This document shows positions 45,712 through 56,430 of a DNA stretch of 64,000 bases, in pieces. The stretch is from Arion vulgaris. Lineage: Eukaryota; Mollusca; Gastropoda; Stylommatophora; Arionidae. Each line of letters starts with the position of its first letter. The stretch's first letter is position 1. Location of the stretch: assembly GCA_020796225.1 (NCBI GenBank), contig CM036762.1:11295633-11359632 (forward strand), written 5' to 3'. The notes beneath the pieces were generated by a model. The model saw only the letters and a program-made list of their open reading frames with translations. It made no database searches and was not told the origin of the DNA. The position numbers and the translations under genes are program-made.

Positions 45712-46445
45712 GAAACGGGTTCATATTTCAGCATTGTTATACTATGTTTCTTTGTGCGTAACATTTTGAAACAAAAATCCGTAATCTGCCTAGAAGCAGG
45801 GAGATAAATAGCATTTAATCCTTATACTTGAAAACCCTTTTAGTAAATGAGAAATAACATACAAAGCAATTTTATACGTTTTTAAAAAAGTGAGTAACAT
45901 ATATTTCACTTGTAAAGTGTATCAATTATGTGCAAAGTTGTTATATTAAATTATAAAGTAATAACGTTTAGTACAATAATTATTTGAATTTCAATGAATA
46001 TTATTGAATACAATCTTTTGTTTTGCAAGTATACATATATGGTTGGTGTGAATACTGCTATATGCGACTGGTAATTTTATATCTTTTTTCGATCATCGAA
46101 TTTGGCATAACCTGGTTAGGTTGAAGTACTCTATGTTATACTTATATTTATTTAAATATTATTTGTAAATTATACGAAATATCTCAATATATTCAAAAGA
46201 TTTTGCATTAGAACTTTTTTATTGAAAGCAAGTCATAATATTATATTATATATGACTTGAGAACGGACAATTTTCTGATAATATTTACAACTTTGAAACA
46301 AAATACAGGCAACATCAAAAGCTACTCTGATATTTCACTGCTTTTTGTTGTTACTTGTGTCGTTATGTTACATTATACAACACTATCTTTCTCCAGACAT
46401 TACGATTTTCTTATTTCATTTCTTTAATACTGTTTTATCTCACAG
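45712..46445. other. AT-rich sequence, nothing recognised
   Basis: Very AT-rich, as expected of 3' UTR or intergenic DNA. No clear element. Confidence 0.4.
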
Positions 46446-46568
46446 CGCCAGAATAAGAAGAGATTTCTAGAACGACTTTTGCGTGTGCTTCATAAAAAGT
46501 GTTTTTCACTGTCATTTCTATTTATATGTTCAACCTTTTTGCGTGGATGGTCTTCTGCCAAAAAATAG
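46446..46568 (+). CDS. Candidate 3' exon C
   Basis: A strong acceptor (TTTTATCTCACAG) is followed by 40 codons, RQNKKRFLERLLRVLHKKCF and SLSFLFICSTFLRGWSSAKK, then TAG. The first half is basic and helical-looking. Phase 0 entry is compatible with exon 7. A GT lies after HKK, so it could also be a short internal exon. Confidence 0.3.
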   Translation, partial: RQNKKRFLERLLRVLHKKCFSLSFLFICSTFLRGWSSAKK

Positions 46569-46631
46569 TTGCAATGACACAATTTGTTAAGTTATTAAGT
46601 ATTCGCCATTCGTTCCAAATGTCGTAGATTC

Positions 46632-46812
46632 TAATCAGGATTGCGCCATTCTGTTCGCTAGTGCATTTTTTCCCCCAGAGACTCCTAGGATTGTTGATGA
46701 AGATAAGGAGTTCCTGTTTTGCGCAATACTCAGGGCAGGTGGCGTACCACTTCTCAGTAGACAGACCGAGCTATATGAGGTAAAACCAGTTGCAATGAAG
46801 TCAATTCTTCGT
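46632..46812 (+). mobile_element. SINE family S2, 3' part
   Basis: It has the body (GACTCCTAGGATTGTTG, CAATACTCAGGGCAGGTGGC) and the AATGAAGTCAATTCTTCG end, as in 53634-53878. The tRNA head is missing. Confidence 0.65.
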
Positions 46813-47179
46813 GGAATAAACAGAGCACTGATAAATACTGACAACACAAATACAACAACGTGTAATGACAAATATTAACAGTACAAATAACAAACATGCA
46901 TAATGAGAAATATGAATATCACAGTTTGTAAACAATTGAAGCAACAAATATTAGGGAAAATAATGTTTTCAAGCAAAATATGTTCAAACTGTCATTTGTG
47001 CATCCGAAAACTGCAAACCTTGTCGCAGATTTAATATTGATGTTGTCCGTCTTGGAAAGTCATCCAGTTATTAACCCAGTAGACCTGCAAGTTCAGAAAT
47101 ACGAATTAGCTGCATTTTTATTTTAGCTTTACAATTTTTAATGCAGAACACATACATACAAACGCCCACCTGTCCTTAC

Positions 47180-47245
47180 ACACACACATGCATACGTACA
47201 CACACACACACACGCACGCACGCACGCACGCACGCACTATATATA

Positions 47246-47282
<37 letters not shown>
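47180..47282. repeat. (CA)n-(CACG)n-(TA)n compound microsatellite
   Basis: It has an (AC)n run, six CACG units, then about 40 bp of (TA)n. Confidence 0.95.
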
Positions 47283-47286
<4 letters not shown>

Positions 47287-47349
47287 GATATTGAGAACAG
47301 TGATATCATATGGCTAGTATACTTTCTATTGTATGCATTTGATTATGTA

Positions 47350-47465
47350 ATCAAATTCGCCAGTTGCAGTGGAATCTTTTTCCCGACTATAACGACTCTC
47401 AAGTAGACCCAACTTCAACTGAATACCAGAGAAACATTGGGAAGTAGAGGTGACTGTAAACCAAG
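47350..47465 (+). mobile_element. SINE family S3, internal fragment
   Basis: GTGGAATCTTTTTCCCGACT and CAACTGAATACCAGAGAAAC match the middle of S3. Confidence 0.55.
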
Positions 47466-47519
47466 ACATACAAACATATTTGTTAATATAACTCGGTTCG
47501 AAAACGATCACAGTCTCAC

Positions 47520-47950
47520 AACTAAATGATAAATCGATATAGTATTGAGACCATAGATTAACTAAATAATAAAATTGATCTATTAATTATACCATTGTTT
47601 AACTAAATGATAAATCGGTCTAGTATTCAGACCAAAAAGAGACTAAATCAACAAGTACTTATGTGGTCACCAGTTGGGAAAAGAAAAATGGAAGATCTAA
47701 GACCCTCTTTCGAAGAACAATCCTACAAGAAAGTAAACTATTGGAATGTAAAACCATACAAGATCTCCAACTGCTAGCAACGAACCGCCTTACATGGAGA
47801 TCTAAAACCTCTTCCTATGTGCGCCATTGGCACGAAAGGAACAAACTAACTAACTAACTATTCAGACCATATATCAACTAAATGATAAATCGATTTATTA
47901 ATCAGAAGATAGATTAACTAAATGATCCATTAAACTATTTATCAGAAGAT
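47520..47950. repeat. Degenerate tandem repeat hosting a LINE
   Basis: The unit of roughly 40 bp contains TTAACTAAATGATAAATCGA and ATTCAGACCATA forms, recurring at about 47520, 47560, 47600, 47870 and 47915. A LINE H copy splits it. Confidence 0.6.
47635..47858 (+). mobile_element. LINE family H, 5'-truncated insertion with target duplication
   Basis: It encodes the tail KTLFRRTILQESKLLECKTI, then QDLQLLATNRLTWRSKTS, and ends in (CTAA)n. TATTCAGACCA is duplicated at 47624-47634 and 47859-47869. The sister copy is at 60002-60396. Confidence 0.87.
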
Positions 47951-48285
47951 ATATTAGCTAGTCATCTTGAGAAGAAGGGTAACTATTCATGATAGTTACA
48001 ACAGCTAATGAAAAGAAACAGATAGATATTTGAAAATTTAAAGAAATATATATTAAACTCACAAACAAATAGATATTTGAGAAATTCTGAAAGAAATATA
48101 TATTAAACTCACATGAAAATGACTTAAAAAAAACATATAGAAAGATGACACGTGAGAGAACACGGGATAGTTGGCAAGAGTAATGAATAGAAGACAGGAG
48201 AAAGATTAAAAACATATGAAAGATGACACGTTAAAACGGTGTTGTGCAAGAGTAATGAAGAGAGGGAGGGGGAGGAGTAAGAGAT
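47951..48285. other. Internally repeated AT-rich sequence
   Basis: Pieces such as GAAATATATATTAAACTCAC and AAAGATGACACGT occur twice each with spacing of about 60-100 bp. No gene. Confidence 0.4.
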
Positions 48286-48289
48286 TATA

Positions 48290-48760
48290 ATAACCATCCA
48301 TCGCAAGCGATGATGACAACGGTTTCAGACGTGTGTTGCTGCACCTTCTGGTGTGTGCGGAGGGGACTATAGAGTGCAATCCTTGCACACATTCCCCTAC
48401 CACAGATGGGACATACATGATCAAGGTTAGACATGTGGGTGCGGTGTATTTTGTCTTTTCGCTCTCTTTCTCTGTACCTCAACTGTAAGATGATTCTCAG
48501 CAATGCGAGTTTCTTTTGTGTTATAGCGCCACATTTAGCAATCTTGCGCAATGGATTCCCAGCACGTTATGTCTATATCGAGACATTTTAGAGACATTTT
48601 AAGACTGTCTTTAAAACGTTTTTTTTTGTTCACCGCTGATCATATGCCACTTTCAAGTTCGCCATACATCAACTGTTTTGGAATGTGTTTATCAGGCATC
48701 CGAGAAACCTGACTGAGATTATAAAGATGTATTTATAGATAGAAGACAACATGAGTAGAA
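48290..48760 (-). mobile_element. LINE family G, zinc-finger-like 3' end
   Basis: The minus strand encodes KIHRTHMSNLDHVCPICGRG, then MCARIALYSPLRTHQKVQQH: one C2H2-type finger typical of the end of some LINE ORF2 proteins. Upstream on minus are remnants of the segment seen at 52225-52330. Confidence 0.72.
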
Positions 48761-48908
48761 ATTTGAAAGTTTAAGGAGATGGATATAGTTATTGAAAGAG
48801 ATGGACATAGCAAGAAAGAGAGAGAGAGAGAGATAGAACAATAAATGTAAAAGATAGTGAGATGGATGATAGAGCGAGTAACATAGATAAGGAAGAAGAA
48901 TATATTAA

Positions 48909-49288
48909 CTCTTTCGCTGCTACATTCTTTCCGAGGACGGATCTAAAAATAGCTATTCTTTGTTTCTAGGTCACAAGTAAGAATGAACGCCTATAGCAGT
49001 GACAGAAATGTATAAATTTACGTTTAGCTCTAAGAGAGAGAATAATAAGCACTTGTTAGTCACAGCGATTAAGCTCTAAGAGGAGAGTAAACAGACGTGT
49101 TAACACGTATTTAGCTCTAAGAGGAGAGATAATAACAGACGTGTTAACACGTATTTAGCTCTAAGAGGAGATATAATAACAGACGTGTTAACACGTATTT
49201 AGCTCTAAGAGGAGAGATAATAACAGACGTGTTAACACGTATTTAGCAGTGAATGGGGGAAAACGTCTAGAAAGGTCCTTAGCAGCTA
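48909..49288. mobile_element. TTAA-flanked MITE, copy 2, internally expanded
   Basis: TTAA flanks both sides (48905-48908 and 49289-49292). The left end CTCTTTCGCTGCTAC and right end TCCTTAGCAGCTA match copy 1 at 4704-4931; the right end lacks the terminal AAAGGGG. Between 49065 and 49245 a 44-bp internal unit is repeated about four times. Confidence 0.65.
49065..49245. repeat. 44-bp satellite inside MITE, with 14-bp palindrome
   Basis: The unit begins AGCTCTAAGAGGAGAGATAA and ends in CAGACGTGTTAACACGTATTT. It contains ACGTGTTAACACGT, a perfect palindrome. The palindrome is single in MITE copy 1. Confidence 0.85.
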
Positions 49289-49351
49289 TTAACAAAACTT
49301 AGGGACGGAATAACTCTCATACATAAAATATAAATATGAAACTAAGGACAT

Positions 49352-50458
49352 AGTAATCAACGATCAGGATTTCTAATAGTAATCAACGATCAGATTTCTA
49401 ATAGTAATCAACGATCATGATTTCAATAGTAATCAACGTCAGGATTTCAAAAGTAATCAACGATCATGATTTCTAATAGTAATCAACGATCATGATTTCT
49501 AATAGTAATCAACGATCATGATTTCTAATAGTAATCAACGATCAGGATTTCTAATAGTAATCAACGATCAGGATTTCTAATAGTAATCAACGATCAGGAT
49601 TTCTAATAGTAATCAACGATCATGATTTCTAATAGTAATCAACGATCAGGATTTCTAATAGTAATCAACGATCATGATTTCTAATAGTAATCAACGATCA
49701 TGATTTCTAATAGTAATCAACGATCATGATTTCTAATAGTAATCAACGATCAGGATTTCTAATAGTAATCAACGATCATGATTTCTAATAGTAATCAACG
49801 ATCATGATTTCTAATAGTAATCAACGATCATGATTTCTAATAGTAATCAACGATCAGGATTTCTAATAGTAATCAACGATCAGGATTTCTAATAGTAATC
49901 ACGATCAGATTTCTAATAGTAATCAACGATCATGATTTCTAATAGTAATCAACGATCAGGATTTCTAATAGTAATCAACGATCAGGATTTCTAATAGTAA
50001 TCAACGATCAGGATTTATAATAGTAATCAACGATCATGATTTCTAATAGTAATCAACGATCATGATTTCTAATAGTAATCAACGATCAGGATTTCTAATA
50101 GTAATCAACGATCAGGATTTCTAATAGTAATCAACGATCATGATTTCTAATAGTAATCACGATCAGATTTCTAATAGTAATCAACGATCATGATTTCTAA
50201 TAGTAATCAACGATCAGATTTCTAATAGTAATCAACGATCAGATTTCTAATAGTAATCAACGATCAGATTTCTAATAGTAATAAACCGATCATGATTTAT
50301 AATAGTAATCACCGATCATGATTTATAATAGTAATCACCGATCATGATTTATAATAGTAATCACCGATCATGATTTCTAATAGTAATCAACGATCATGAT
50401 TTCTAATAGTAATCACCGATCATGATTTCTAATAGTAATCACCGATCATGATTTCTAA
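49352..50458. repeat. 26-bp minisatellite, about 42 units
   Basis: The unit is AATCAACGATCATGATTTCT plus AATAGT. Two variants alternate irregularly: CATGATTT (which creates the palindrome ATCATGAT) and CAGGATTT. The 3' end has a run of CACCGATCATG variants (50280-50450). No spacers are present. Confidence 0.95.
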
Positions 50459-50600
50459 TGTTTGTTAACTGTTGGAAGTTGTTTCTTACTCTGCTTCGCA
50501 AACAAAATTGGCCACACTGGAACAAGGGAAATCGTTCCATTGGTAGGCAAAGTCTTTTGAATACTGTAGGCAATCCTCACCTGAAATATAAAACACATGT

Positions 50601-50750
<150 letters not shown>

Positions 50751-51110
50751 TCAGTCAGTCATGAACTAACCAAAAAACGTTCACTAACTCACTCAAACAA
50801 TTGACTATTAAATAACTATATCTATGAATTTTATCAATAAACTATATCAATAAACTATATCAATGAACTACAATAATCAATGCAATCAATAAATCGATGA
50901 AAATAATTGATGAATAATTTGATAAATCAATGAACTAGCTAATGAACGACAGTTTAAACTATATCACTCTAACAACCGAGAAATACATTATCAATAAGTG
51001 CTGACTATTAAATATATAAACCTTTGAATACATTCTAGGGACATATATTAGGGAACATCATGGCCTTATATCAAGATAGCCAGAGCACTTCTTCTTCTTC
51101 TTCTTCGAGC
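50751..51110. other. AT-rich sequence, nothing recognised
   Basis: It continues as degenerate CAATAAACTAT repeats, then unique DNA, ending in (CTT)n near 51090. No gene. Confidence 0.4.
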
Positions 51111-51340
51111 GCTCTATATTGGTCACTTGTTAACCACCCTTTGTGATTTGTATGTGATCCCAGCCTATGAGCGATTGTACGTTGTGCCAGTTATGCGCCT
51201 ACAAGTAGGTCAGCATATCCGATTTCTGCATCGCTTTTTAATTTAGTAATGTAGCTTAACTAGGCCCCTACCAAAGCCGCCTCTTATGACATGCCTTGTA
51301 GGTCGCAGTGTTATTGTTCTTTGCTCTTTTGCGGTCTCTG
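51110..51340 (-). mobile_element. SINE-like family S4, reverse copy
   Basis: The complement of the S4 core appears as GCCGCCTCTTATGACATGCC, with CGATTTCTGCATCGCTTTTT and GCGCCTACAAGTAGG upstream. Confidence 0.65.
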
Positions 51341-51469
51341 GCAACACACCGGCAGCCATAGCACTATAAGCAATAGAAGGAATGACGGACTGGTTCTCCA
51401 GTACATCAAGTGTCAGACAAGATTGTGTCATCTCACAAGCAGTCTTTATCACATATATGGACACAATCA

Positions 51470-52220
51470 ATTAATGAAATAAATGAACTGCTTTTTGCAG
51501 ATGATCAGTGCCTGATGTACTAAAACATATCGACATCATGCACCACAATTGTATACATGAAGACATGAAAATCGATAACAGTAAAACTGAGATAATGAAT
51601 ATAGGAAGAAAACATAATAAACTAGACATCCATGTCAATGGCACTAAAATAAACCAAGTGAAAGAATTCAAATACTTAGGAAGCATATTCCCAGAATATG
51701 GAAGACTAGATAGAGAGATAGAGGCTAGAATACAAAAGAGTAAATGATGTGAGAGCATATCTCTCTGACAGCTAAACAACATATAATCAACAACATTTTC
51801 ATACCCACTTTGTGTTACCAGAGCCGAACATGAACAATGAGCAATGAAAAGTTACGAAAAGTTACCAACAACACGAGAAAAAGACAATCACCAACACCAG
51901 AATAAGAAAGTTGGCACAGAACCTATCTTGAATTGGCACTTAATAAGAATGCATATAAACTCCAGTGATATAGTCTTCACAACAATGCATATAACTCCAC
52001 GGTATACAAAGTCTTCTACAACAGAACACCAGGAAAGAAGGCAAGAGGAATACCATGAAAAAAGATGGTTAGATGGCATAAAAGAATTTTGTCAAAGAGC
52101 AAAAATAACTATCACACAAACCACCAGAACAATTCAAAACAAAAATAGAAAACCACGACACTGGGTGACAACCTGGTTGCAGTGTGACGACAAAAGTCGA
52201 ACAAGAAACGCATCCCAAAA
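51470..52220 (+). mobile_element. LINE family F, RT palm to C-terminus
   Basis: It reads MNELLFADDQCLMY (the ADD active-site region), an open stretch IDNSKTEIMNIGRKHNKLDI and KEFKYLGSIFPEYGRLDREI, then SLTAKQHIINNIFIPTLCY and a tail with ERRQEEYHEKRWLDGIKEFC. Several frame changes and stops. It is the most complete family F copy here. Confidence 0.8.
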
Positions 52221-52224
52221 CAGT

Positions 52225-52630
52225 TGATATATGGTGAACCTGAAGGGAGCAGACGTTCTGCTGGTGGACAGAATAAACGCTTTAAAAACGCTCTTAAATT
52301 GTCTCTGAAATGCTTCTATATAGACACCTTGTGATGGAAATCACTGGCGTAAGATCGCCAAATATGGCGCTGTAACAACACAAGAGGATCCCGCATAGCT
52401 GAGAATTGTCGTGCCGTTAATTCACAGAGAAAACGAACTGCGAGAAAAGACAGAACACAACACCCACATATCTGACCGTGATCATACTAGTAACCAACAT
52501 ATGGTAGGAGATTGTGTTCTAGTATTGCATTCTACAGTGATCTTCGCATACACCAGAGAGGTGCAGCAGCACACGTTGAGACTGTTCATCATCACTTGCG
52601 ATGTACAGCTATTATTATTACTATTATTAT
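52225..52630 (+). mobile_element. LINE family G, 3' fragment
   Basis: It starts YGEPEGSRRSAGGQNKRFKN followed by ALKLSLKCF, a conserved pre-terminal block. It then decays through the finger region (TREVQQHTLRLFIITCD) to an (ATT)n tail at 52610-52633. Confidence 0.7.
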
Positions 52631-52843
52631 TATAACAAGAAGAACTAGTTGTATCAACATATTCTTATTGTCTCGTTATCTTTTCAGACCTTCAGGTATG
52701 AAAAGTTTGTCGCTTCAAATTTCTTGATTCGAGTGTGCAGGAGGTAGGAGGTCCAATTTCCTTTCCTGACTTATGGAACGTGGAGATCAGGACTAAACCA
52801 CCCAACCCTCTTGTGTCTCATTCAATAAGCAAATACTCTATGC

Positions 52844-53204
52844 CAGCGGTTCCGAAACTTTGCATGACCGCAGACCCCTTTAAATACATTTTGCTGCGTA
52901 GACCCCAAAAGTTTCTATATATGAAAATGGACACGAATGAATTATATCTGTGTTACAATTAGTAAACAATGCTCTCAGGCTGCGGGAAACTTCAAATGAT
53001 CTTTTATTTTGTCCGATTCAGACATTTTGACTCTGGTCTAGTCTGGGTTCGCATCGGAACTAGTTTACCACAGTTTTTATGCATGTTTTACAAATGTATT
53101 TATCTGTTTGAAATGTCAAAGATCATAATATTTCTTCAAGCGCTTGAGGACCCCTGTGAGTACCTCGGGACCCTGGGGTCAGCGGTCCCAGTTTGGAAAC
53201 GCTA
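52844..53204. mobile_element. hAT-type MITE, 361 bp
   Basis: The left end is CAGCGGTTCCGAAACTTT; the right end, reversed, is TAGCGTTTCCAAACTGG. An exact 8-bp duplication CTCTATGC lies at 52836-52843 and 53205-53212. Internal GACCCC segments near both ends are typical of CAGCGGTTC-type hAT elements. No transposase. Confidence 0.88.
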
Positions 53205-53370
53205 CTCTATGCATTACACTAATCCGTCCCACTATCAATCCATATACAACAAACAATAAATTATTTACCAGTAATTTTATCTCTTATCTAATTGTCTATA
53301 TGTAAATACGTCCATGTTTCTAACCATCTGTTCAATCTTCTGTTTAACTAACACATCGTTCATCACGTAC

Positions 53371-53493
53371 CATTCACATTATCCGGTTGACCTTGTCCCC
53401 AATCTGTAAATGTATTAATACTTAGTCCAGAACTGATCCACTCCCAATGACCTTCATTTAAAATATCTGTCCCTCCAATCCATGTTTGATAAG
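53371..53493 (-). CDS. C-type lectin gene, exon 4: QPD sugar-binding region
   Basis: Acceptor TTGTTTACAG|CTTAT at 53494/53493 and donor AATG|GTACGT at 53371/53370. Two bases complete a codon from exon 3, then 40 codons read YQTWIGGTDILNEGHWEWIS and SGLSINTFTDWGQGQPDNVN. WIGGTD..EGHWEW matches the WIG motif and central strand of C-type lectin domains. QPDN is the calcium-site motif that usually selects galactose-type ligands, where EPN selects mannose. It leaves in phase 1. The final exon (WND..C..CE region) should follow at lower coordinates but was not found; it may lie far away or beyond what I can recognise. Confidence 0.9.
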
Positions 53494-53633
53494 CTGTAAA
53501 CAAGTATTAGAATGAAAAAAGAAAAAAGGACAAACATACAACTCACTCTACAAGTAACTTTGAACGCTGCACAGAAAACGGTGAAAGATGATCTAGTTTT
53601 GAATATTAGTAATGGTACTAGCTTTAGTTTTTA

Positions 53634-53878
53634 GGAGTCTCTGTGGCTGAGCGGTTAAGCCCTTTGCCTTGCGAGTCGAAGGTCGTGGGTTCGAATCCGG
53701 ACCACGGCCTTCTGTTCACGAGTGCAGTTTTTTCCAGAGATCCTAGGATTGCTTGCAGTGGTACGGGTTCGTGCTTTGTGTAATACTTCGGCAGGTGGCC
53801 TGCCATTTCTGTGGAGAGGGACTGTACCTATGGGGTAATCGGGCAATGAAGTCAATTCTTCGGCTTTTAAACCCTAGT
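53634..53878 (+). mobile_element. tRNA-derived SINE family S2, best copy
   Basis: The tRNA-like head has A box TGGCTGAGCGGTTAAGCCC and B box GGGTTCGAATCCGG. The body includes CGAGTGCAGTTTTTTCC and GGCAGGTGGCCTGCC, ending AATTCTTCGGCTTTTAAACC. The head resembles a class II (Ser/Leu-like) tRNA. It is in intron 3 of the lectin gene, on the opposite strand. Confidence 0.82.
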
Positions 53879-53879
53879 T

Positions 53880-54400
53880 ATAGTTTGTAGTAATTTTAGT
53901 AATAGTTTTATATTAGTAGTGTAGATTTAGTGTAGTTAATATTAGTAGTGGTAATAGATTTAGTAATAGTTTTAATATTAGTAGTGGTAATAGAGGCTCG
54001 TTCAGTAATAGTTTTAGAATTAGGTGTTGCAGGCTAGGCTCGTGGTTTGTTGTAAGACGCTGCATTGCTAGGCTAGGCGATGGGTGTCGAAGACGCTCGT
54101 ATTGCTAGTTAGGCTAGTGTAGTGTGAAATGAGTGTAAGTGGTCGATTCTATGTTTGTCTATTGGTGTTTTCGAAGTTTAATATAGGGTAAGTGTTATTT
54201 GTTGATCTTATGTTTGTCTATTTGTTTTTCGAAGTTCTTAATAAAACTAGTACACTTGTTTATATATAGTTAGTATAGTATATTTTGTTTGTTGCTTCCT
54301 TAGTGGTGTTGATAAAAGTTATGTATGGTAATAGAGTAGTAAAGTAATTTGTGTATAGATCATGTAGTGGTAAGGTAATAGTTAGCGTATAGTAATAAGT
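53880..54400. repeat. Degenerate TAGTA-rich sequence
   Basis: Short motifs TTTAGTAATAGTTTTA and TTAGTAGTGGTAATAGA recur irregularly, grading into the array that follows. No gene. Confidence 0.55.
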
Positions 54401-55550
54401 AGTAAAAGTATTGGTAGCTATAGCTGCTGTATGTGTAAGGTAAATGGAGGCGTAGTAGTAGTTTAGTAGAAAGTATTGGTAGCTATAGCTGCTGTATGTG
54501 TAAGGTAAATGGAGGCGTATAGTAGTTGTTAAAAGTATTGGTAGCTATAGCTGCTGTATGTGTAAGGTAAATGGAGGGCGTATAGTAGTCGTAGTAAAGA
54601 TTGGTAGCTATAGCTGCTGTATGTGTAAGGTAAATGGAGGGCGTATAGTAGTCGTAGTAAAAGTATTGGTAGCTATAGCTGCTGTATGTGTAAGGTAAAT
54701 GGAGGGCGTATAGTAGTCGTAGTAAAAGTATTGGTAGCTATAGCTGCTGTATGTGTAAGGTAAATGGAGGGCGTATAGTAGTCGTAGTAAAAGTATTGAG
54801 TAAGTATAGCTGCTGTATGTGTAAGGTAAATGGAGGGCGTGTAATAGTAGTGTAGTAAAGTATTGTAGCTATAGCTGCTGTATGTGTAAGGTAAATGGAG
54901 GGCGTAGTAAGTAGTTAGTAGTAAAGTATTGGTAGCTATAGCTGCTGTATGTGTAAGGTAAATGGAGGCGTATAGTAGTTGTAGTAAAAAGTATTGGTAG
55001 CTATAGCTGCTGTATGTGTAAGGTAAATGGAGGGCGTGTAGTAGTTGTAGTAAAGTATTGGTAAGCTATAGTGCTGTATGTGTAAGGTAAATGGAGAGGT
55101 GTAGTAGTCGTAGTAAAAGTATTGGTAGCTATAGCTCTGTATGTTAAGGTAAATGGAGGGCGTGTAGTAGTTGTAGTAAAAAGTATTGGTAGCTATAGCT
55201 GCTGTATGTGTAAGGTAAATGGAGGGCGTGTAGTAGTTGTAGTAAAGTATTGGTAGCTATAGCTGCTGTATTGTAAGGTAAATGGAGGGCGTTAGTAGTT
55301 AGTATAAAAGTATGGTAGTATAGTGTAGTGTAGGTAAAGTAGTAGCTGGTAGTGAAAGCTATTGAGCTAGCCTAGTATGTGTAAGGTAAATGGAGGGCGT
55401 GTAGTAGTTGTAGTAAAAAGTATTGGTAGCTATAGCTGCTGTATGTGTAAGGTAAATGGAGGGCGTGTAGTAGTCGTAGTAGAAAGTATTGGTAGCTATA
55501 GCTGCTGTATGTGTAAGGTAAATGGAGGGCGTGTAGTAGTCGTAGTAGAA
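54400..55550. repeat. 62-66-bp minisatellite, about 17 units
   Basis: The unit contains TATTGGTAGCTATAGCTGCT, then GTATGTGTAAGGTAAATGGA and GGGCGTGTAGTAG. Unit length varies with frequent one- to three-base losses. It lies in intron 3 of the lectin gene. Confidence 0.92.
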
Positions 55551-55589
55551 ATATATGGCCTTTTTTCGTCTTTACAAACGGTCATTTGG

Positions 55590-56040
55590 CAAGTGTTTCA
55601 CTGTGACAACTTCTGAGTTTTCTCTTGTCTCTCTTGTCTTTCAGCTCATCCATAAGTCTCTCTTCAAAAATTCTGCGCCTTTGCGAATGTTGTTTCCATA
55701 TATCTCGATCATCAGCCAGTTTTTCCCATTTGCTGGGACCGATAGAAAAGTTATTCATTTAGGCCTTGCAGACATCTTTATATCTGAGCAGTGGTCTGCC
55801 TTGGTGCTTCTTCCCATCCGAAAGTTCACAGAACAACATTTGTTTTGGAATGCGGCCATTGTCCATTCTTCGCACATGCCCCAACCATCTTAATCGTCTA
55901 CTGCTGAGCATGCCCATGATGTAAGGCAAGTTTGCACGTTGTAGTACTTCAGAGTTAGTTATCTTGTCGTACCACCTGATGTTCATAATCTTGCGGAGAC
56001 ATCGAAGGCGAAAGATGTTAAGTTTTCTCTCGTGCCTGAA
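55590..56040 (-). mobile_element. LINE family I, 3' fragment
   Basis: The minus strand reads MNIRWYDKITNSEVLQRANL, LSSRRLRWLGHVRRMDNGRI, then PKQMLFCELSDGKKHQGRP: the RLRWLGHVxRM..GRxPK tail of a LINE. The open part is about 75 residues, then degraded. Confidence 0.75.
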
Positions 56041-56044
56041 ATAG

Positions 56045-56389
56045 CATTAGAAATAGTAGCAGCAGTAGTAGGAGTAATAGTAGTAGTAATAGTAGTAGTA
56101 ATAGTAGTAGTAATAGTAGTAGTAATAATAGTAGTAATAGTAGTAGTAATAGTAGTAGTAATAATAGTGATATTGTTTGGAGAGAAATAGTAGCAGTAGT
56201 AGTAGTAATAGTAGTAGTAGTAGTAGTAATATTGGTTGTAGAGAAATAGTAGAGTAGTAGTAATAGTGTGGTGGCACAGAGTGATAGTTACATAAGTATA
56301 GTGATCCAATCATAGAAGAATTGAAAGTAGTATTAATAGTAGTATTAGTAGTGATGATAGTAATGTATAATAGTTATTGGTTACATCAT

Positions 56390-56430
<41 letters not shown>

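Noticed and set aside
49352..50458. CRISPR-like look of a long direct-repeat array
   Set aside because: Units are contiguous with no spacers, and the DNA is eukaryotic.
53634..53720. A tRNA gene (A and B boxes present)
   Set aside because: It is the head of a SINE with a conserved non-tRNA body and several copies. The cloverleaf is not complete.
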